Assembly (NCBI RefSeq): GCF_002265625.1
Contig: NZ_NOVE01000003.1
Coordinates: 1-64,000, forward strand
DNA length: 64,000 nt
Origin: Prevotella sp. 885
GTDB taxonomy: Bacteria > Bacteroidota > Bacteroidia > Bacteroidales > Bacteroidaceae
Direction of reading: 5' to 3'
This document shows, piece by piece, positions 50,945 to 58,636 of this stretch. The notes below the pieces were generated by a model. The model did no database searches, was not told where the DNA came from, and saw only the letters and a program-made list of their open reading frames with translations. The first letter of the stretch is position 1. Each line of letters begins with the position of its first letter. A program made the position numbers and the translations under genes.

Positions 50945-52399
50945 TTAATAAATCTCATCCTCGATGGCTTCTTCTTCCTCATCGGTCACCTGGCTCGAAA
51001 CGAAAAGACCGAAACGCTCGACCACGCCTGTGGTGCAGTCTGGCGCATCGTCGTGCTCGTTGCCTCCTTCCTTTCTGTAAGCCTTCATTGCGTTGGCGTA
51101 ATGTGTCCAGCGGTCTTCCCATCCCTCTGGGTAGAAAATCATGTTTTGCACCTTGGAGCTGTTGGTGAAGATTCGGGTCTGCTTGTTGGCGGTCTGTGCG
51201 AGGTCAATGAAAACCATTTCCCAATCGCCAAGGGTTCGGACGTGCTTCTCCACGTTCCTTCTGAATCCTCGCCCTCCGTTGTTGCTCTCCACCACGACCT
51301 CCTGGGTCTGGTTTCGCACCAGCATTCGGGCTGTGGCTGGTTCGGTGTACTCCATGCTCTTGTTGGTGAACAGAATGTCGGTGACAAAGCAGCCGCATTC
51401 GTATTCCTCGTAGCAAATGGCGCAGAGCCAGTCCGCTCCTGTGTCCGCTGTGTCGATGTAGCACTTGCGCCTTGGCAGGTGCGCCTCTATCGGCATCGTG
51501 TCGTAGGTCTTGAAGTGGGAATACATCAAGCCCTCGATAGGTGTCGGGTTCTGCATGTATTGCGTCTCGTAAACGAAGGAGTTGGCGAGGCGTATCTTCT
51601 CCAGCTCTGCGAGGGTGTGCTTGAACTCCCATAGTGGCTGCTTGTGTCCTTCTGCGTCCGTGGTGACGCATGGGAGGCTCACCACCGTCCAATCGTCAGG
51701 CTCAATCTCTTGCAGGTAGCCGCAAAGGTCGTGCTCGTGGAGTCGCTGCATGATGATGATGATTGGCGTGTTTCGGCTGTTGACTCGGTTTCGGATGGTG
51801 GTCTCGAATCGTCGGTTCACTCGCTCACGCACCACGTCGCTCAATGCGTCCTCTGGCTTTATCGGGTCATCGATGATGATTGCTCCTGCGAATCGGTAGG
51901 GCAGTGGGTTGCCCTGCTCATCCACCCTGTCCACCTCTCCAGCTCCGAAACCTGTAATCTGTCCGAGTGTAGAGGTGGCATAAACGCCTCCCCCTTGCTC
52001 CGTGTCCCATTGCGCCTTTGTGTCGCTTCCGTACTTGACCCTCGTGTCGAAGAGCCGCTGGTATGCCTCGCTGTTGACGATGTCCTTGATGGCGATGCTG
52101 TTGTCCACCGCCAGGTCGCTGGAGTAGGACAGGTGTATGAAGCTGGACGCTGGGTTTATCGCCAGCCCCATCGCTATGAAGTTCTTCACCGCCAGCTCCG
52201 TCTTTCCGTATCGTGGGGCGATGTTGATGATTAGCTTGTTGCACTCTCCCCTCAAAACCTTGTCGAGGGCATCGCAGACCTTCTTGTGGTGGTGTCCGAC
52301 AATGAACCGCTTTCCTCCGTTCTCCTTGAAGAAGTACCTTGTGAAGTTGAGGGGGTTGCTCAAAACCCAAAATTTTTGCAGTTCGGTGTCGTTCATCAT
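50945..52399 (-). CDS. Terminase large subunit
   Basis: The 484-residue protein has an ATPase domain with Walker A IAPRYGKTELA and Walker B AIIIDDP, and a C-terminal RNase H-like nuclease domain starting at CYIDTADTGADW and ending near EHDDAPDCTTG. It drives DNA packaging into the head. ATG codons at 52399 and 52396 are both possible starts. The gene begins one base after the small subunit stop. Confidence 0.95.
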   Translation of the reverse strand: MMNDTELQKFWVLSNPLNFTRYFFKENGGKRFIVGHHHKKVCDALDKVLRGECNKLIINIAPRYGKTELAVKNFIAMGLAINPASSFIHLSYSSDLAVDNSIAIKDIVNSEAYQRLFDTRVKYGSDTKAQWDTEQGGGVYATSTLGQITGFGAGEVDRVDEQGNPLPYRFAGAIIIDDPIKPEDALSDVVRERVNRRFETTIRNRVNSRNTPIIIIMQRLHEHDLCGYLQEIEPDDWTVVSLPCVTTDAEGHKQPLWEFKHTLAELEKIRLANSFVYETQYMQNPTPIEGLMYSHFKTYDTMPIEAHLPRRKCYIDTADTGADWLCAICYEEYECGCFVTDILFTNKSMEYTEPATARMLVRNQTQEVVVESNNGGRGFRRNVEKHVRTLGDWEMVFIDLAQTANKQTRIFTNSSKVQNMIFYPEGWEDRWTHYANAMKAYRKEGGNEHDDAPDCTTGVVERFGLFVSSQVTDEEEEAIEDEIY

Positions 52400-52400
52400 G

Positions 52401-52865
52401 TCAGTACTCCTCCTCCAGCTTCTTCAAATACTCGATTTGCTCCTCCCTGGTCAGTGGCGTGCCTTGCTCCAGCGTCTTGCCGTTGGTTGTGATGTCCACC
52501 TTCTGCTGTGGCTTTCCGTATTGCCTGTCCATCAGCCTGTCCATCGTCGTTGTCTTGCCGTTCTTCATGTCGATGATTGCAGCCATCGCCAGCGTCTTGG
52601 CGTATGCTGGTGTCTCGTCTGCCTTCGCCAGCACCTGCAAGTCGGCAAGTTCGAGGGAGAGAATGCTTCTCTCGATGGTGTTTATCTCGTCGAGGGTCAG
52701 TGCCTCGCTCTTCTTCAGCTTGCTCTTGGGGAGCACCTGCTTCAAGAGTGCCTTGACCCTGTCCTTCTTCTTTCCCCTTGGGTTGCCGCTCTGCCCCTTC
52801 TGCCATTTGTGGCTCTCGATGTTGGCGAGCTGGCTTTCCGTCATAGTCTCTTTTCCTCTTGGCAT
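52401..52865 (-). CDS. Terminase small subunit-like protein (DUF5681-like N-terminus)
   Basis: The 154-residue protein has the motif WQKGQSGNPRGKKK of DUF5681-type proteins near the N-terminus, followed by helices. Such proteins lie directly upstream of the large terminase in many phages and probably recognise the packaging site. Its stop is adjacent to the large subunit start. Confidence 0.75.
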   Translation of the reverse strand: MPRGKETMTESQLANIESHKWQKGQSGNPRGKKKDRVKALLKQVLPKSKLKKSEALTLDEINTIERSILSLELADLQVLAKADETPAYAKTLAMAAIIDMKNGKTTTMDRLMDRQYGKPQQKVDITTNGKTLEQGTPLTREEQIEYLKKLEEEY

Positions 52866-52868
52866 GGC

Positions 52869-54251
52869 TTATCCCTCCTTCTTGGCTTTTGTTTTGGTCG
52901 GCTGGGTCGTGGCTGGCTGCTCTGGCTGTGGGTCGTGGATGTTCCCGATGCGGACAGCCTTCATGCCTGTCAACTCCTCCCATCGCTTGATGATTACATC
53001 GACATAAATCGGCTCAAACTCCACCATTCGGCAGCACCTGCCCAGCTGTTCGGCTGCGATGAGTGTCGTTCCGCTTCCTCCGAAAATGTCGAGGACGATG
53101 TCCTTGCGTCTGCTGCTGTTGCTTATTAGCTTGCCGATGAGAGGGACGGGCTTCATCGTTGGGTGGTCTGGGTTCTTCTTCGGCTTGTCGCAGTCTATGA
53201 CGGTTGTCGGTGTGTCGCCTCCGAATAGCTGCTGCAGCAAGTCTTTCATTTCTGCCTTGCTCATGCTCTCGATGTCCAGCTTCTGCTCCATGACCGTGGT
53301 GAGGTTGCGCTTGTTGGTGAAGTAGTGGGCTGCTCCCTCCTTCCATCCATAAAGGCACGGCTCGTGCTTCCATTGGTAGTCCTGGCGACCGAGGACGAGG
53401 CTGTTTTTGTTCCAGATCAAGCATTGGCGTGTCTCCCATCCGATGTTCTTCACGGCTGTTCGGAAGTTGAAGCCCTGGCTGTCTGCGTGCCAAATATAGA
53501 AGGCTGCCCCTGGCTTCATGCTGTTGCTTGCGTTCTGTAGGGTGTCGGTGAGGAATGCCACGAAGTTCTCGTCAGCCATGTGGTCGTTGGCGATTTTCAT
53601 CTTGCCCTTGGCTTGGTAGTCCACGTTGTATGGTGGGTCTGTGACGAGGAGGTCTGCCTGTTCGTCCTGCATCAAGGCTTCGAGGTATTCTTCCTTGGTG
53701 CTGTCTCCGCAGATTAGGCGGTGGTTGCCGAGGCGGTAGATGTCGCCTGTCTTGCTGGTTGCCTTCTTCGGGGTGTTCCCTGCCACGTCGTAGGCATCGT
53801 CCTTCGCCTCTTCCTCTTCCTCTGGGTCGGGAATGTCGGGGATGTCGATGGCGGCAGCGTCTATCTCCTCTGGCTTCCAATCGTTGATGAGGTCATCGAA
53901 GTTGGTTTCTCCAAAGCTGGAGTTATCCTTCAGCACGATGCGTCTCATTTTGTCCATTGGGAAGTCGTGGGGGAGAATCTTGCAGACGGCTGTCTTGTGT
54001 TTCAACTTGCGCAAAGCCTCGTATCTCATGTTTCCTCCGATGATGACAAAGCCCCTTTCGTCCTGGGTGTCGTAAACGATAAGCTCTCGAAGCTCCAGCA
54101 TCTCTGGGTCATCCTCGATGCTCTTGACCAGCTTTTTGAATTTCGGGTCTCGTATGAAGCGTGGGTTCTTTGGCAATCCCTCCACCTGCCCTGTGTTCGT
54201 GTGGAGCTGGCTCATGTCCATCACCCTTCTTTGAATGTCGTTTGTGTCCAT
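52869..54251 (-). CDS. ParB-like nuclease domain fused to DNA methyltransferase
   Basis: The 460-residue protein has an N-terminal ParB/Srx-like domain (IIGGNMRYEALRKL). From about residue 165 it has a class beta amino-methyltransferase: DPPYNVDY comes before the SAM-binding LDIFGGSGTTLIAAEQLGR, with HPTMKPVPL in between. It should methylate adenine N6 or cytosine N4 in DNA, probably to protect phage DNA against host restriction or to mark packaging. The Pro/Lys-rich tail resembles a flexible linker. The gene is directly upstream of the terminases. Confidence 0.92.
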   Translation of the reverse strand: MDTNDIQRRVMDMSQLHTNTGQVEGLPKNPRFIRDPKFKKLVKSIEDDPEMLELRELIVYDTQDERGFVIIGGNMRYEALRKLKHKTAVCKILPHDFPMDKMRRIVLKDNSSFGETNFDDLINDWKPEEIDAAAIDIPDIPDPEEEEEAKDDAYDVAGNTPKKATSKTGDIYRLGNHRLICGDSTKEEYLEALMQDEQADLLVTDPPYNVDYQAKGKMKIANDHMADENFVAFLTDTLQNASNSMKPGAAFYIWHADSQGFNFRTAVKNIGWETRQCLIWNKNSLVLGRQDYQWKHEPCLYGWKEGAAHYFTNKRNLTTVMEQKLDIESMSKAEMKDLLQQLFGGDTPTTVIDCDKPKKNPDHPTMKPVPLIGKLISNSSRRKDIVLDIFGGSGTTLIAAEQLGRCCRMVEFEPIYVDVIIKRWEELTGMKAVRIGNIHDPQPEQPATTQPTKTKAKKEG

Positions 54252-54273
54252 TGTCTTGTGTCCTTTGCTTTAA

Positions 54274-54310
54274 GCAGTGAAGGCGAACCCTGTTAAAGGC
54301 TCGCCTCTGC
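54274..54310 (-). terminator. Stem-loop before the methyltransferase gene
   Basis: Two-part stem (54274-54277 and 54281-54286 pairing with 54307-54310 and 54301-54306). It lies between the 41-residue gene and the methyltransferase start. A weak T-tract makes it a possible attenuator. Confidence 0.45.
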
Positions 54311-54326
54311 TGTTTGAAAATTGTAG

Positions 54327-54452
54327 TTAAAATGGTGCTGCACCACCTGTTCCTGGTGAGAAAGGCAGGACGCTCTTTGCTCGCTTCGATGCCTTGGTGC
54401 TGCTGTGGAGGACGCTGCCTCCACCCCTGTGTGATTCTGAACCGCTGCTCAT
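54327..54452 (-). CDS. Very small hypothetical protein, 41 residues
   Basis: ATG at 54452 is preceded by TAGGAG at a suitable distance. The product is basic, rich in Ser, Gly and Lys (MSSGSESHRGGGSVLHSS at the start) and ends PGTGGAAPF. It sits between the PLD-like gene and the methyltransferase gene. The function is unknown. Confidence 0.5.
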   Translation of the reverse strand: MSSGSESHRGGGSVLHSSTKASKRAKSVLPFSPGTGGAAPF

Positions 54453-54477
54453 GTCTTGGTTCTCCTAATGTTTGAAG

Positions 54478-55257
54478 TTAATGTTTATCGTTGAATGTCA
54501 TTCTCGTGAACAAATCCCACGCCTTGCTGTTGCGTATCGGCTTCCTTATGGTGGCGTACTTGTCGATGATTCGGTTGAAGTGTTCATCGTAGAACTCGTA
54601 GAGCTCTGGGTTCTCCTCCATCGTGAATTGCTCGATGTTTCCGCTGGAGCGGAGGTTTGCGCTTCCGTGCATGATAATCTTGCGCCCCCCCAATGTCTCG
54701 AAGTGTACGGTCTTGGTGTGGACTCCTGCCACCGCCAGCTGGAATCGGTCGCCAATGTCGAGCTGCTTGTAAATGTAGGGGATTAGGCTGCTCCTCTCGT
54801 TGCCCCAAAAATAAACCGAGATTATGAGGTTCAGTTCCTCGATGTACCCTTTCTCCATCAGCGTGTGGAGGCTGTCCACGTTGTTCTGGCTCATGGAGAG
54901 CGTGCTGATGGTCATCTTCTTGGCGCATGCGTTCTGTGTCGTTAGGTAGGCTTCGATGAAGTCTCCAAAGATGAACGAGCCGCTGACGAATGCGTCGAAG
55001 CGTTCCCCAAAGCCAAGGCGCAGCTCCCTCGCCATCTTCTGTGCGTTGTCGTAGAGGACAAAGTCTTCCTTCATCGGCACGACCTTCGGCAGGGTGTATC
55101 TCGTTTCCTCCGTCTCATCGGAAGGCAGGAACTCCATTAAGTTGAGGTCGATGTCGGGCAGCTCGAAGTTCCCGATGTCGCCTATGAAGTCCTGTAATTG
55201 TTCCGCTTCCTTCTGCTGGAGGCTGTCGTTGTCTGTGTTGTTTGTATTCTTTCTCAT
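54478..55257 (-). CDS. Phospholipase D-like (PLD) domain protein, 259 residues
   Basis: The C-terminal half has a single PLD-type active-site block: HTKTVHFE followed by IIMHGSANLRSSGN. The usual HxKxxxxD has glutamate in place of the aspartate here, and GSxN is intact. The N-terminal half (FVSGSFIFGDFIEAY) fits the same fold. Single-motif PLD proteins usually work as dimers and include nucleases. It has its own promoter, with the -7 box four bases before the ATG, so its mRNA is probably leaderless. A defence or DNA-processing role is possible; substrate unknown. Confidence 0.75.
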   Translation of the reverse strand: MRKNTNNTDNDSLQQKEAEQLQDFIGDIGNFELPDIDLNLMEFLPSDETEETRYTLPKVVPMKEDFVLYDNAQKMARELRLGFGERFDAFVSGSFIFGDFIEAYLTTQNACAKKMTISTLSMSQNNVDSLHTLMEKGYIEELNLIISVYFWGNERSSLIPYIYKQLDIGDRFQLAVAGVHTKTVHFETLGGRKIIMHGSANLRSSGNIEQFTMEENPELYEFYDEHFNRIIDKYATIRKPIRNSKAWDLFTRMTFNDKH

Positions 55258-55261
55258 GCCG

Positions 55262-55294
55262 CAAAAATACGTTTTCTGATTGTAATATAATCAC
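55262..55294 (-). promoter_or_regulatory. Leaderless-type promoter of the PLD gene with shared 15-bp element
   Basis: The -7 box TATTTTTG (55269-55262) ends four bases before the ATG. The element GTGATTATATTACAA (minus strand, 55294-55280) lies ten bases upstream of the box, over the expected -33 region. Confidence 0.6.
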
Positions 55295-55323
55295 TTTTGG
55301 TGAAAAATTAACTCTTTTTGTGC

Positions 55324-55881
55324 CTATTTCGGTGCAAAGATGGGCTTTTTCGCTGAAGGCTTCCCTCGGAGGGTGGTGCTGGTGATGCGCATCGGTAGCC
55401 CTGCGTAATCCCAGGCGAGCAGGGCTGCGTCTCGCCCCTCTTGGTTGAGCCTCCCCAGCTTTTGTAAAGTTATTTCCTCGATTTCCTCCTTGGTAATCTT
55501 TCGGTCTGCACCGTGCCAGCACTTGGGCAGCGGTCTCTTGAATTCGTAGGGGATGCCCCAGTGCTCCATCATCTGCCCGATGGTTCGGCTCACTTGCTCG
55601 TTGCGTCCTTGGTCAACTCCGAGGCTGGCGATGCCCTGCTTTCCCTGCCATCGCTTGATGTGGTAGTTGCCGTGGTTCATCCATCCTGCCTCGATGATGA
55701 CCTTGAAATCCCATTTGTCAATTTCTGCGAATTGGTGGTATCGCTCCTTGATGAAGTCGAGGAGGTGGGGAAAGGTGAGCATCTGGACTTGGAGTTTGTG
55801 GGTGCTCATGTCGAGGAGGGCGATGCCGTTTCTGTCTGTGTCGGGGTCTATTCCGATGATTATTTGCTCTCTGTTGCTCAT
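55324..55881 (-). CDS. RuvC-like Holliday junction resolvase
   Basis: The 185-residue protein has the acidic residues of the RuvC fold: GIDPDTDRNGIAL (first Asp), VIIEAGW (Glu) and EGRDAALLAW (last Asp). It should cut four-way junctions or branched DNA before packaging. The C-terminal tail is basic. It lies at the boundary between replication and packaging genes. Confidence 0.85.
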   Translation of the reverse strand: MSNREQIIIGIDPDTDRNGIALLDMSTHKLQVQMLTFPHLLDFIKERYHQFAEIDKWDFKVIIEAGWMNHGNYHIKRWQGKQGIASLGVDQGRNEQVSRTIGQMMEHWGIPYEFKRPLPKCWHGADRKITKEEIEEITLQKLGRLNQEGRDAALLAWDYAGLPMRITSTTLRGKPSAKKPIFAPK

Positions 55882-56084
55882 TTTCTCGCCTCCTGCTGCG
55901 TTTTTGTTTCGCTGCTTGGTGTTTCCTTGTCCGAGGTGGTTTCGTGCGCTTGTGCGCCCTTATTTTGACTCTCTGTGTCTCCTGGGTATGGTATGGCGTT
56001 CTTGGCTTCATCCCATAGCCATGCAGCGTAGAGGGCTAAAACGATAATGATGGCTATCAAGAGCCATGCGTCCGTGCTTGTCAT
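55878..56084 (-). CDS. Small single-pass membrane protein, 68 residues
   Basis: The start at 56084 (MTSTDAWLLIAIII) has an AAGGAGAC site. One N-terminal membrane helix is followed by a polar Lys/Glu/Thr-rich tail. The last four bases overlap the resolvase start. The function is unknown. Confidence 0.6.
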   Translation of the reverse strand: MTSTDAWLLIAIIIVLALYAAWLWDEAKNAIPYPGDTESQNKGAQAHETTSDKETPSSETKTQQEARK

Positions 56085-56215
56085 TGCTTTGTCTCCTTTT
56101 TGCTTTTGTTTTGTTGTGTTGTTTTGTCTCTTTCTTGTGCGCACCTATGCGTGTGGGTGTGCGTGTGTATGCGCACCCCCTCCCAAACCCTCCCCCTCAT
56201 TCGAGGGTGGTTGTC

Positions 56216-56434
56216 TCAGTGGTAGCCGTGCTTGGTGTTCGGGCGGCTTCTGATTCTGTTCCAGCTCCAAGCCTTGCCCTTGGTTGGTGTCTTTGGCAAT
56301 CGTTGGCGGTTGGCTTGGTGAAGGTGGAGCTTGTGTTGCTCTCGTTCTTCTTGCAGCAAGTCTGGGTCGATGATTTCCTCGACCTCGACCTTGAATTGTT
56401 CGAGGTCTTCTAAGCTGTAGTATCTTTCTTCCAT
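56216..56434 (-). CDS. Hypothetical small protein, 72 residues
   Basis: The N-terminal half (MEERYYSLEDLEQFKVEVEE) is acidic and helical; the C-terminal half is basic. The start overlaps the upstream gene by 25 bases. No domain was recognised. Confidence 0.5.
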   Translation of the reverse strand: MEERYYSLEDLEQFKVEVEEIIDPDLLQEEREQHKLHLHQANRQRLPKTPTKGKAWSWNRIRSRPNTKHGYH

Positions 56435-56592
56435 TTCAGTTCCTGTCTTTCGGGTGTTAGGCTGTCGCAGGGTGGGTTGCCCTCAAAGATGGGCTTTCCC
56501 TGTTTTCCGCACACCCATGTGTTGATGCTCTCGTAAGCGTGACCGCAGTGTCCGCATGGGGTGTTCTGCAATCTGTGTCCTGTTCCGCTCAT
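56410..56592 (-). CDS. Small zinc-ribbon-like protein, 60 residues
   Basis: The start at 56592 (MSGTGHRLQN) overlaps the upstream stop by four bases. Cysteines are arranged as CGHCGHAY, then WVCGKQGK and NPPCDSL, which fits a small zinc-binding fold. The function is unknown. Confidence 0.6.
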   Translation of the reverse strand: MSGTGHRLQNTPCGHCGHAYESINTWVCGKQGKPIFEGNPPCDSLTPERQELKWKKDTTA

Positions 56593-56843
56593 CGTCTTGT
56601 GATTCCTCTTAGGTTGGTTTGCATTCGCTCGATGCTGAACCTTTCCTTTGGGTAGAGGCATTTCAGCTTCCAGCTTCTGTTGTGGTAGGGTGGCTTGTCT
56701 TGCGTGATGGCAATGTCACAAACCTTGCCTGTCTTCTTGTCTGTGACTGCGAGAAGATGGGCTTCCTTCGGACGCTGTGGGATGAACTCGGTCTCCCTTA
56801 GCCAGCGTCTGAAGTTGATGTGTTCGGGTGTTCTTTCACTCAT
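56589..56843 (-). CDS. Hypothetical protein, 84 residues
   Basis: The product (MSERTPEHINFRRWLRETEF) has many basic and aromatic residues and contains LLAVTDKKTGKVCDIAITQD, which resembles a small beta sheet. It overlaps both neighbours by a few bases, as in a tight operon. Confidence 0.55.
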   Translation of the reverse strand: MSERTPEHINFRRWLRETEFIPQRPKEAHLLAVTDKKTGKVCDIAITQDKPPYHNRSWKLKCLYPKERFSIERMQTNLRGITRR

Positions 56844-57702
56844 TTTGTTTTTTCTCCTTTGGCTTCTTGCCCTTTGGTTTTATGTCAATCTCCACCAGCT
56901 CGTCTTGGTTGGCTGGCTTCTGAACTGCCTTGAATGGTGTCATGTGGCAGGTCATCTGTGCTTGCATCCGCTGCTCGAAAAGGACGTACATCTTGGCTGG
57001 GTTCTTTTTGGCGAGCTTGTTTGCCTGTATTGCTGCAAGTCCTTTCTTGGTGATGTCCTGCTTGATGATGGTGCTTGTCTCATCCTCGTTCATCTCTGCG
57101 ATGGCGTAAAGGGTGGAGGCTTCCGCTATCGGGTCTGGCTCCATGTCCTGCTCCTTCAGCTTTAGCGTTCCGCTCTTCAAGCTGCCGATGATGTCCTCCA
57201 TCCTGCCTTTGCCCTCCAGCTTCTGTTCGTCGCCTGGCTTCCACGCCTTCGGTATTCCCTCCCATCGGGTGATGCGGTCATAGAGTGCGTCCACGTCCTG
57301 GGTGTAGGTCTCCTTGATTCCCTGGCTCTGTGTGTTCACCAAGTCGTGCATCACCTTGAAGAACTTGTCCTCGCTTTGCTGGAGGCTGTTGATGGTAGGC
57401 TGCACTCCCTTTATCAACAATCCCCAATCCTCGACGATGTTCTGCATCTCCCCAAAGATTAGGCTTTCCACGCTGTGGATGTGGTAGAAGGTGGCGGTTA
57501 GGTAGCCGAGGCGTTGAACGACCCCTGCGTGCTGTGCCACCGCTATCGGGGTGTTGAATATCTGCTGTTCCTCTTCCGTCAGGTTGTTCGCCCAATAATC
57601 ACGGCAGGTCTTTGGTGCGACCATCTGCTGTTGTTGTGCAAGTGGATTCTGCTGCTTGCGTGGCTGGTTGCTCCACTTGTTGCGCTTTTTGTTCTTTCCC
57701 AT
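56836..57702 (-). CDS. Hypothetical phage protein, 288 residues
   Basis: The N-terminus is basic and Gln-rich (QQNPLAQQQQ), the middle is helical and the C-terminus is Lys-rich (PKGKKPKEKKQNE). No catalytic motif is seen. A CAAAGGA site precedes the ATG at 57702. It lies in the early region and may bind nucleic acid, which is a guess from its charge. Confidence 0.6.
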   Translation of the reverse strand: MGKNKKRNKWSNQPRKQQNPLAQQQQMVAPKTCRDYWANNLTEEEQQIFNTPIAVAQHAGVVQRLGYLTATFYHIHSVESLIFGEMQNIVEDWGLLIKGVQPTINSLQQSEDKFFKVMHDLVNTQSQGIKETYTQDVDALYDRITRWEGIPKAWKPGDEQKLEGKGRMEDIIGSLKSGTLKLKEQDMEPDPIAEASTLYAIAEMNEDETSTIIKQDITKKGLAAIQANKLAKKNPAKMYVLFEQRMQAQMTCHMTPFKAVQKPANQDELVEIDIKPKGKKPKEKKQNE

Positions 57703-57717
57703 GTTCCTTTGAATTTG

Positions 57718-57915
57718 TTATTTTATCTTGCTTGTTTTGCTTATCGCCTTGTCGATTCGGTGGTCTCCCCTCATCCCGATGTAATTCGCTACCCAGTTCA
57801 AAGGGTGCATGTTGTCGTTGTAGGTCTTCCATCTCTCCGTCCAATAGCGGTTTGTTCTCTTGGATTCGTTTTCGGTCTGTGCCTTTAGAATCTTTCGTGC
57901 TTGTCTTATCTTCAT
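57718..57915 (-). CDS. Hypothetical small basic protein, 65 residues
   Basis: The start at 57915 (MKIRQARKILKAQ) avoids overlap with the upstream gene, though an in-frame ATG exists at 57963. The product is basic and helical with RYWTERWKTYNDN. The function is unknown. Confidence 0.5.
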   Translation of the reverse strand: MKIRQARKILKAQTENESKRTNRYWTERWKTYNDNMHPLNWVANYIGMRGDHRIDKAISKTSKIK

Positions 57916-57925
57916 GTCGCTGTCA

Positions 57926-58141
57926 TTATGATGTTCGTTCCCCCTTGTGACCCTGTAAATCACGGCAGGGTAGATGGTTCTGTGGATGCTGCTCTTCTTG
58001 CTTGGGCATCCGTCCTTTCTGTCTGCAAATCTTGCCGTAGAAGGCGAGGGTGCTGCCCTCGCTCTCTATCCGCTCCACGATGATGCTTTGCCTCTTGGTG
58101 GCGACGATGTCACCCCTGCGTATCTTCGTTGGCTCTATCAT
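57926..58141 (-). CDS. Hypothetical small protein with SH3-like N-terminus, 71 residues
   Basis: The N-terminus (IRRGDIVATKRQSIIVERIE) looks like a small beta-barrel (SH3-like) unit. The C-terminus is basic. No family is named. Confidence 0.5.
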   Translation of the reverse strand: MIEPTKIRRGDIVATKRQSIIVERIESEGSTLAFYGKICRQKGRMPKQEEQHPQNHLPCRDLQGHKGERTS

Positions 58142-58148
58142 GTCTGCC

Positions 58149-58292
58149 TTATTCTGAAATTTGGACGGCTTCCTTGATTCTGCTTAGGCAGTTGCAAAGC
58201 TCGCCTCCGTCTTGGCACGCATCGGTTCTTCCTCCGTCGCTCTCGACAAGATAGCCTCTGTCGAGAATCGTAACTTTGACCTCGTGTCTCAT
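58149..58292 (-). CDS. Very small hypothetical protein, 47 residues
   Basis: The gene overlaps the stop of the upstream gene by four bases and ends seven bases before the next start, so it fits the operon spacing. The product (MRHEVKVTILDRGYLVES at its start) contains DACQDGGELCNCLSRIKEA. The function is unknown. Confidence 0.55.
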   Translation of the reverse strand: MRHEVKVTILDRGYLVESDGGRTDACQDGGELCNCLSRIKEAVQISE

Positions 58293-58636
58293 CCCTCACC
58301 TCCTTCCTGCTTTTGGTCGGTTGCGTCCAGCTCTCTGTCCAGCTGCACGATGTCTGCCGTCAAGTCCACCCATTGCTGGTGGTTCTGCTTGCAATGCTCG
58401 ACGTGGTCTTTTGCGGTTCTGCAGATGAGTGCCGCCATCGCTCTGTCGTTTCGGCAGGTGGTGAACAAAAGGTTGAGGAGGTCTTGCTTCGTTCCCTTCC
58501 ATCCGAGGCTGACTTGGTTGTCGGCTGTCTTGGTGATTGCGACGTATGCCTCTCCCTTCTTGGTTCGGGTGTTGGCTTGGAATCCTCGCAGCTGCTTTAC
58601 GGTGTGCTGCTTTGCCGTTTCTTTTTCTTGCTTCAT
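58289..58636 (-). CDS. Hypothetical protein, 115 residues
   Basis: The start at 58636 (MKQEKETAKQHTVK) overlaps the methyltransferase stop by four bases; a longer in-frame reading would lie inside that gene. The product is mostly helical with TTCRNDRAMAALICRTAKDH. The function is unknown. Confidence 0.55.
   Translation of the reverse strand: MKQEKETAKQHTVKQLRGFQANTRTKKGEAYVAITKTADNQVSLGWKGTKQDLLNLLFTTCRNDRAMAALICRTAKDHVEHCKQNHQQWVDLTADIVQLDRELDATDQKQEGGEG

Noticed and set aside
56137..56176. GT-rich inverted repeat between early genes
   Set aside because: The stem is only 7 bp with a 26-base loop and simple-sequence composition, so it was not called as a terminator.
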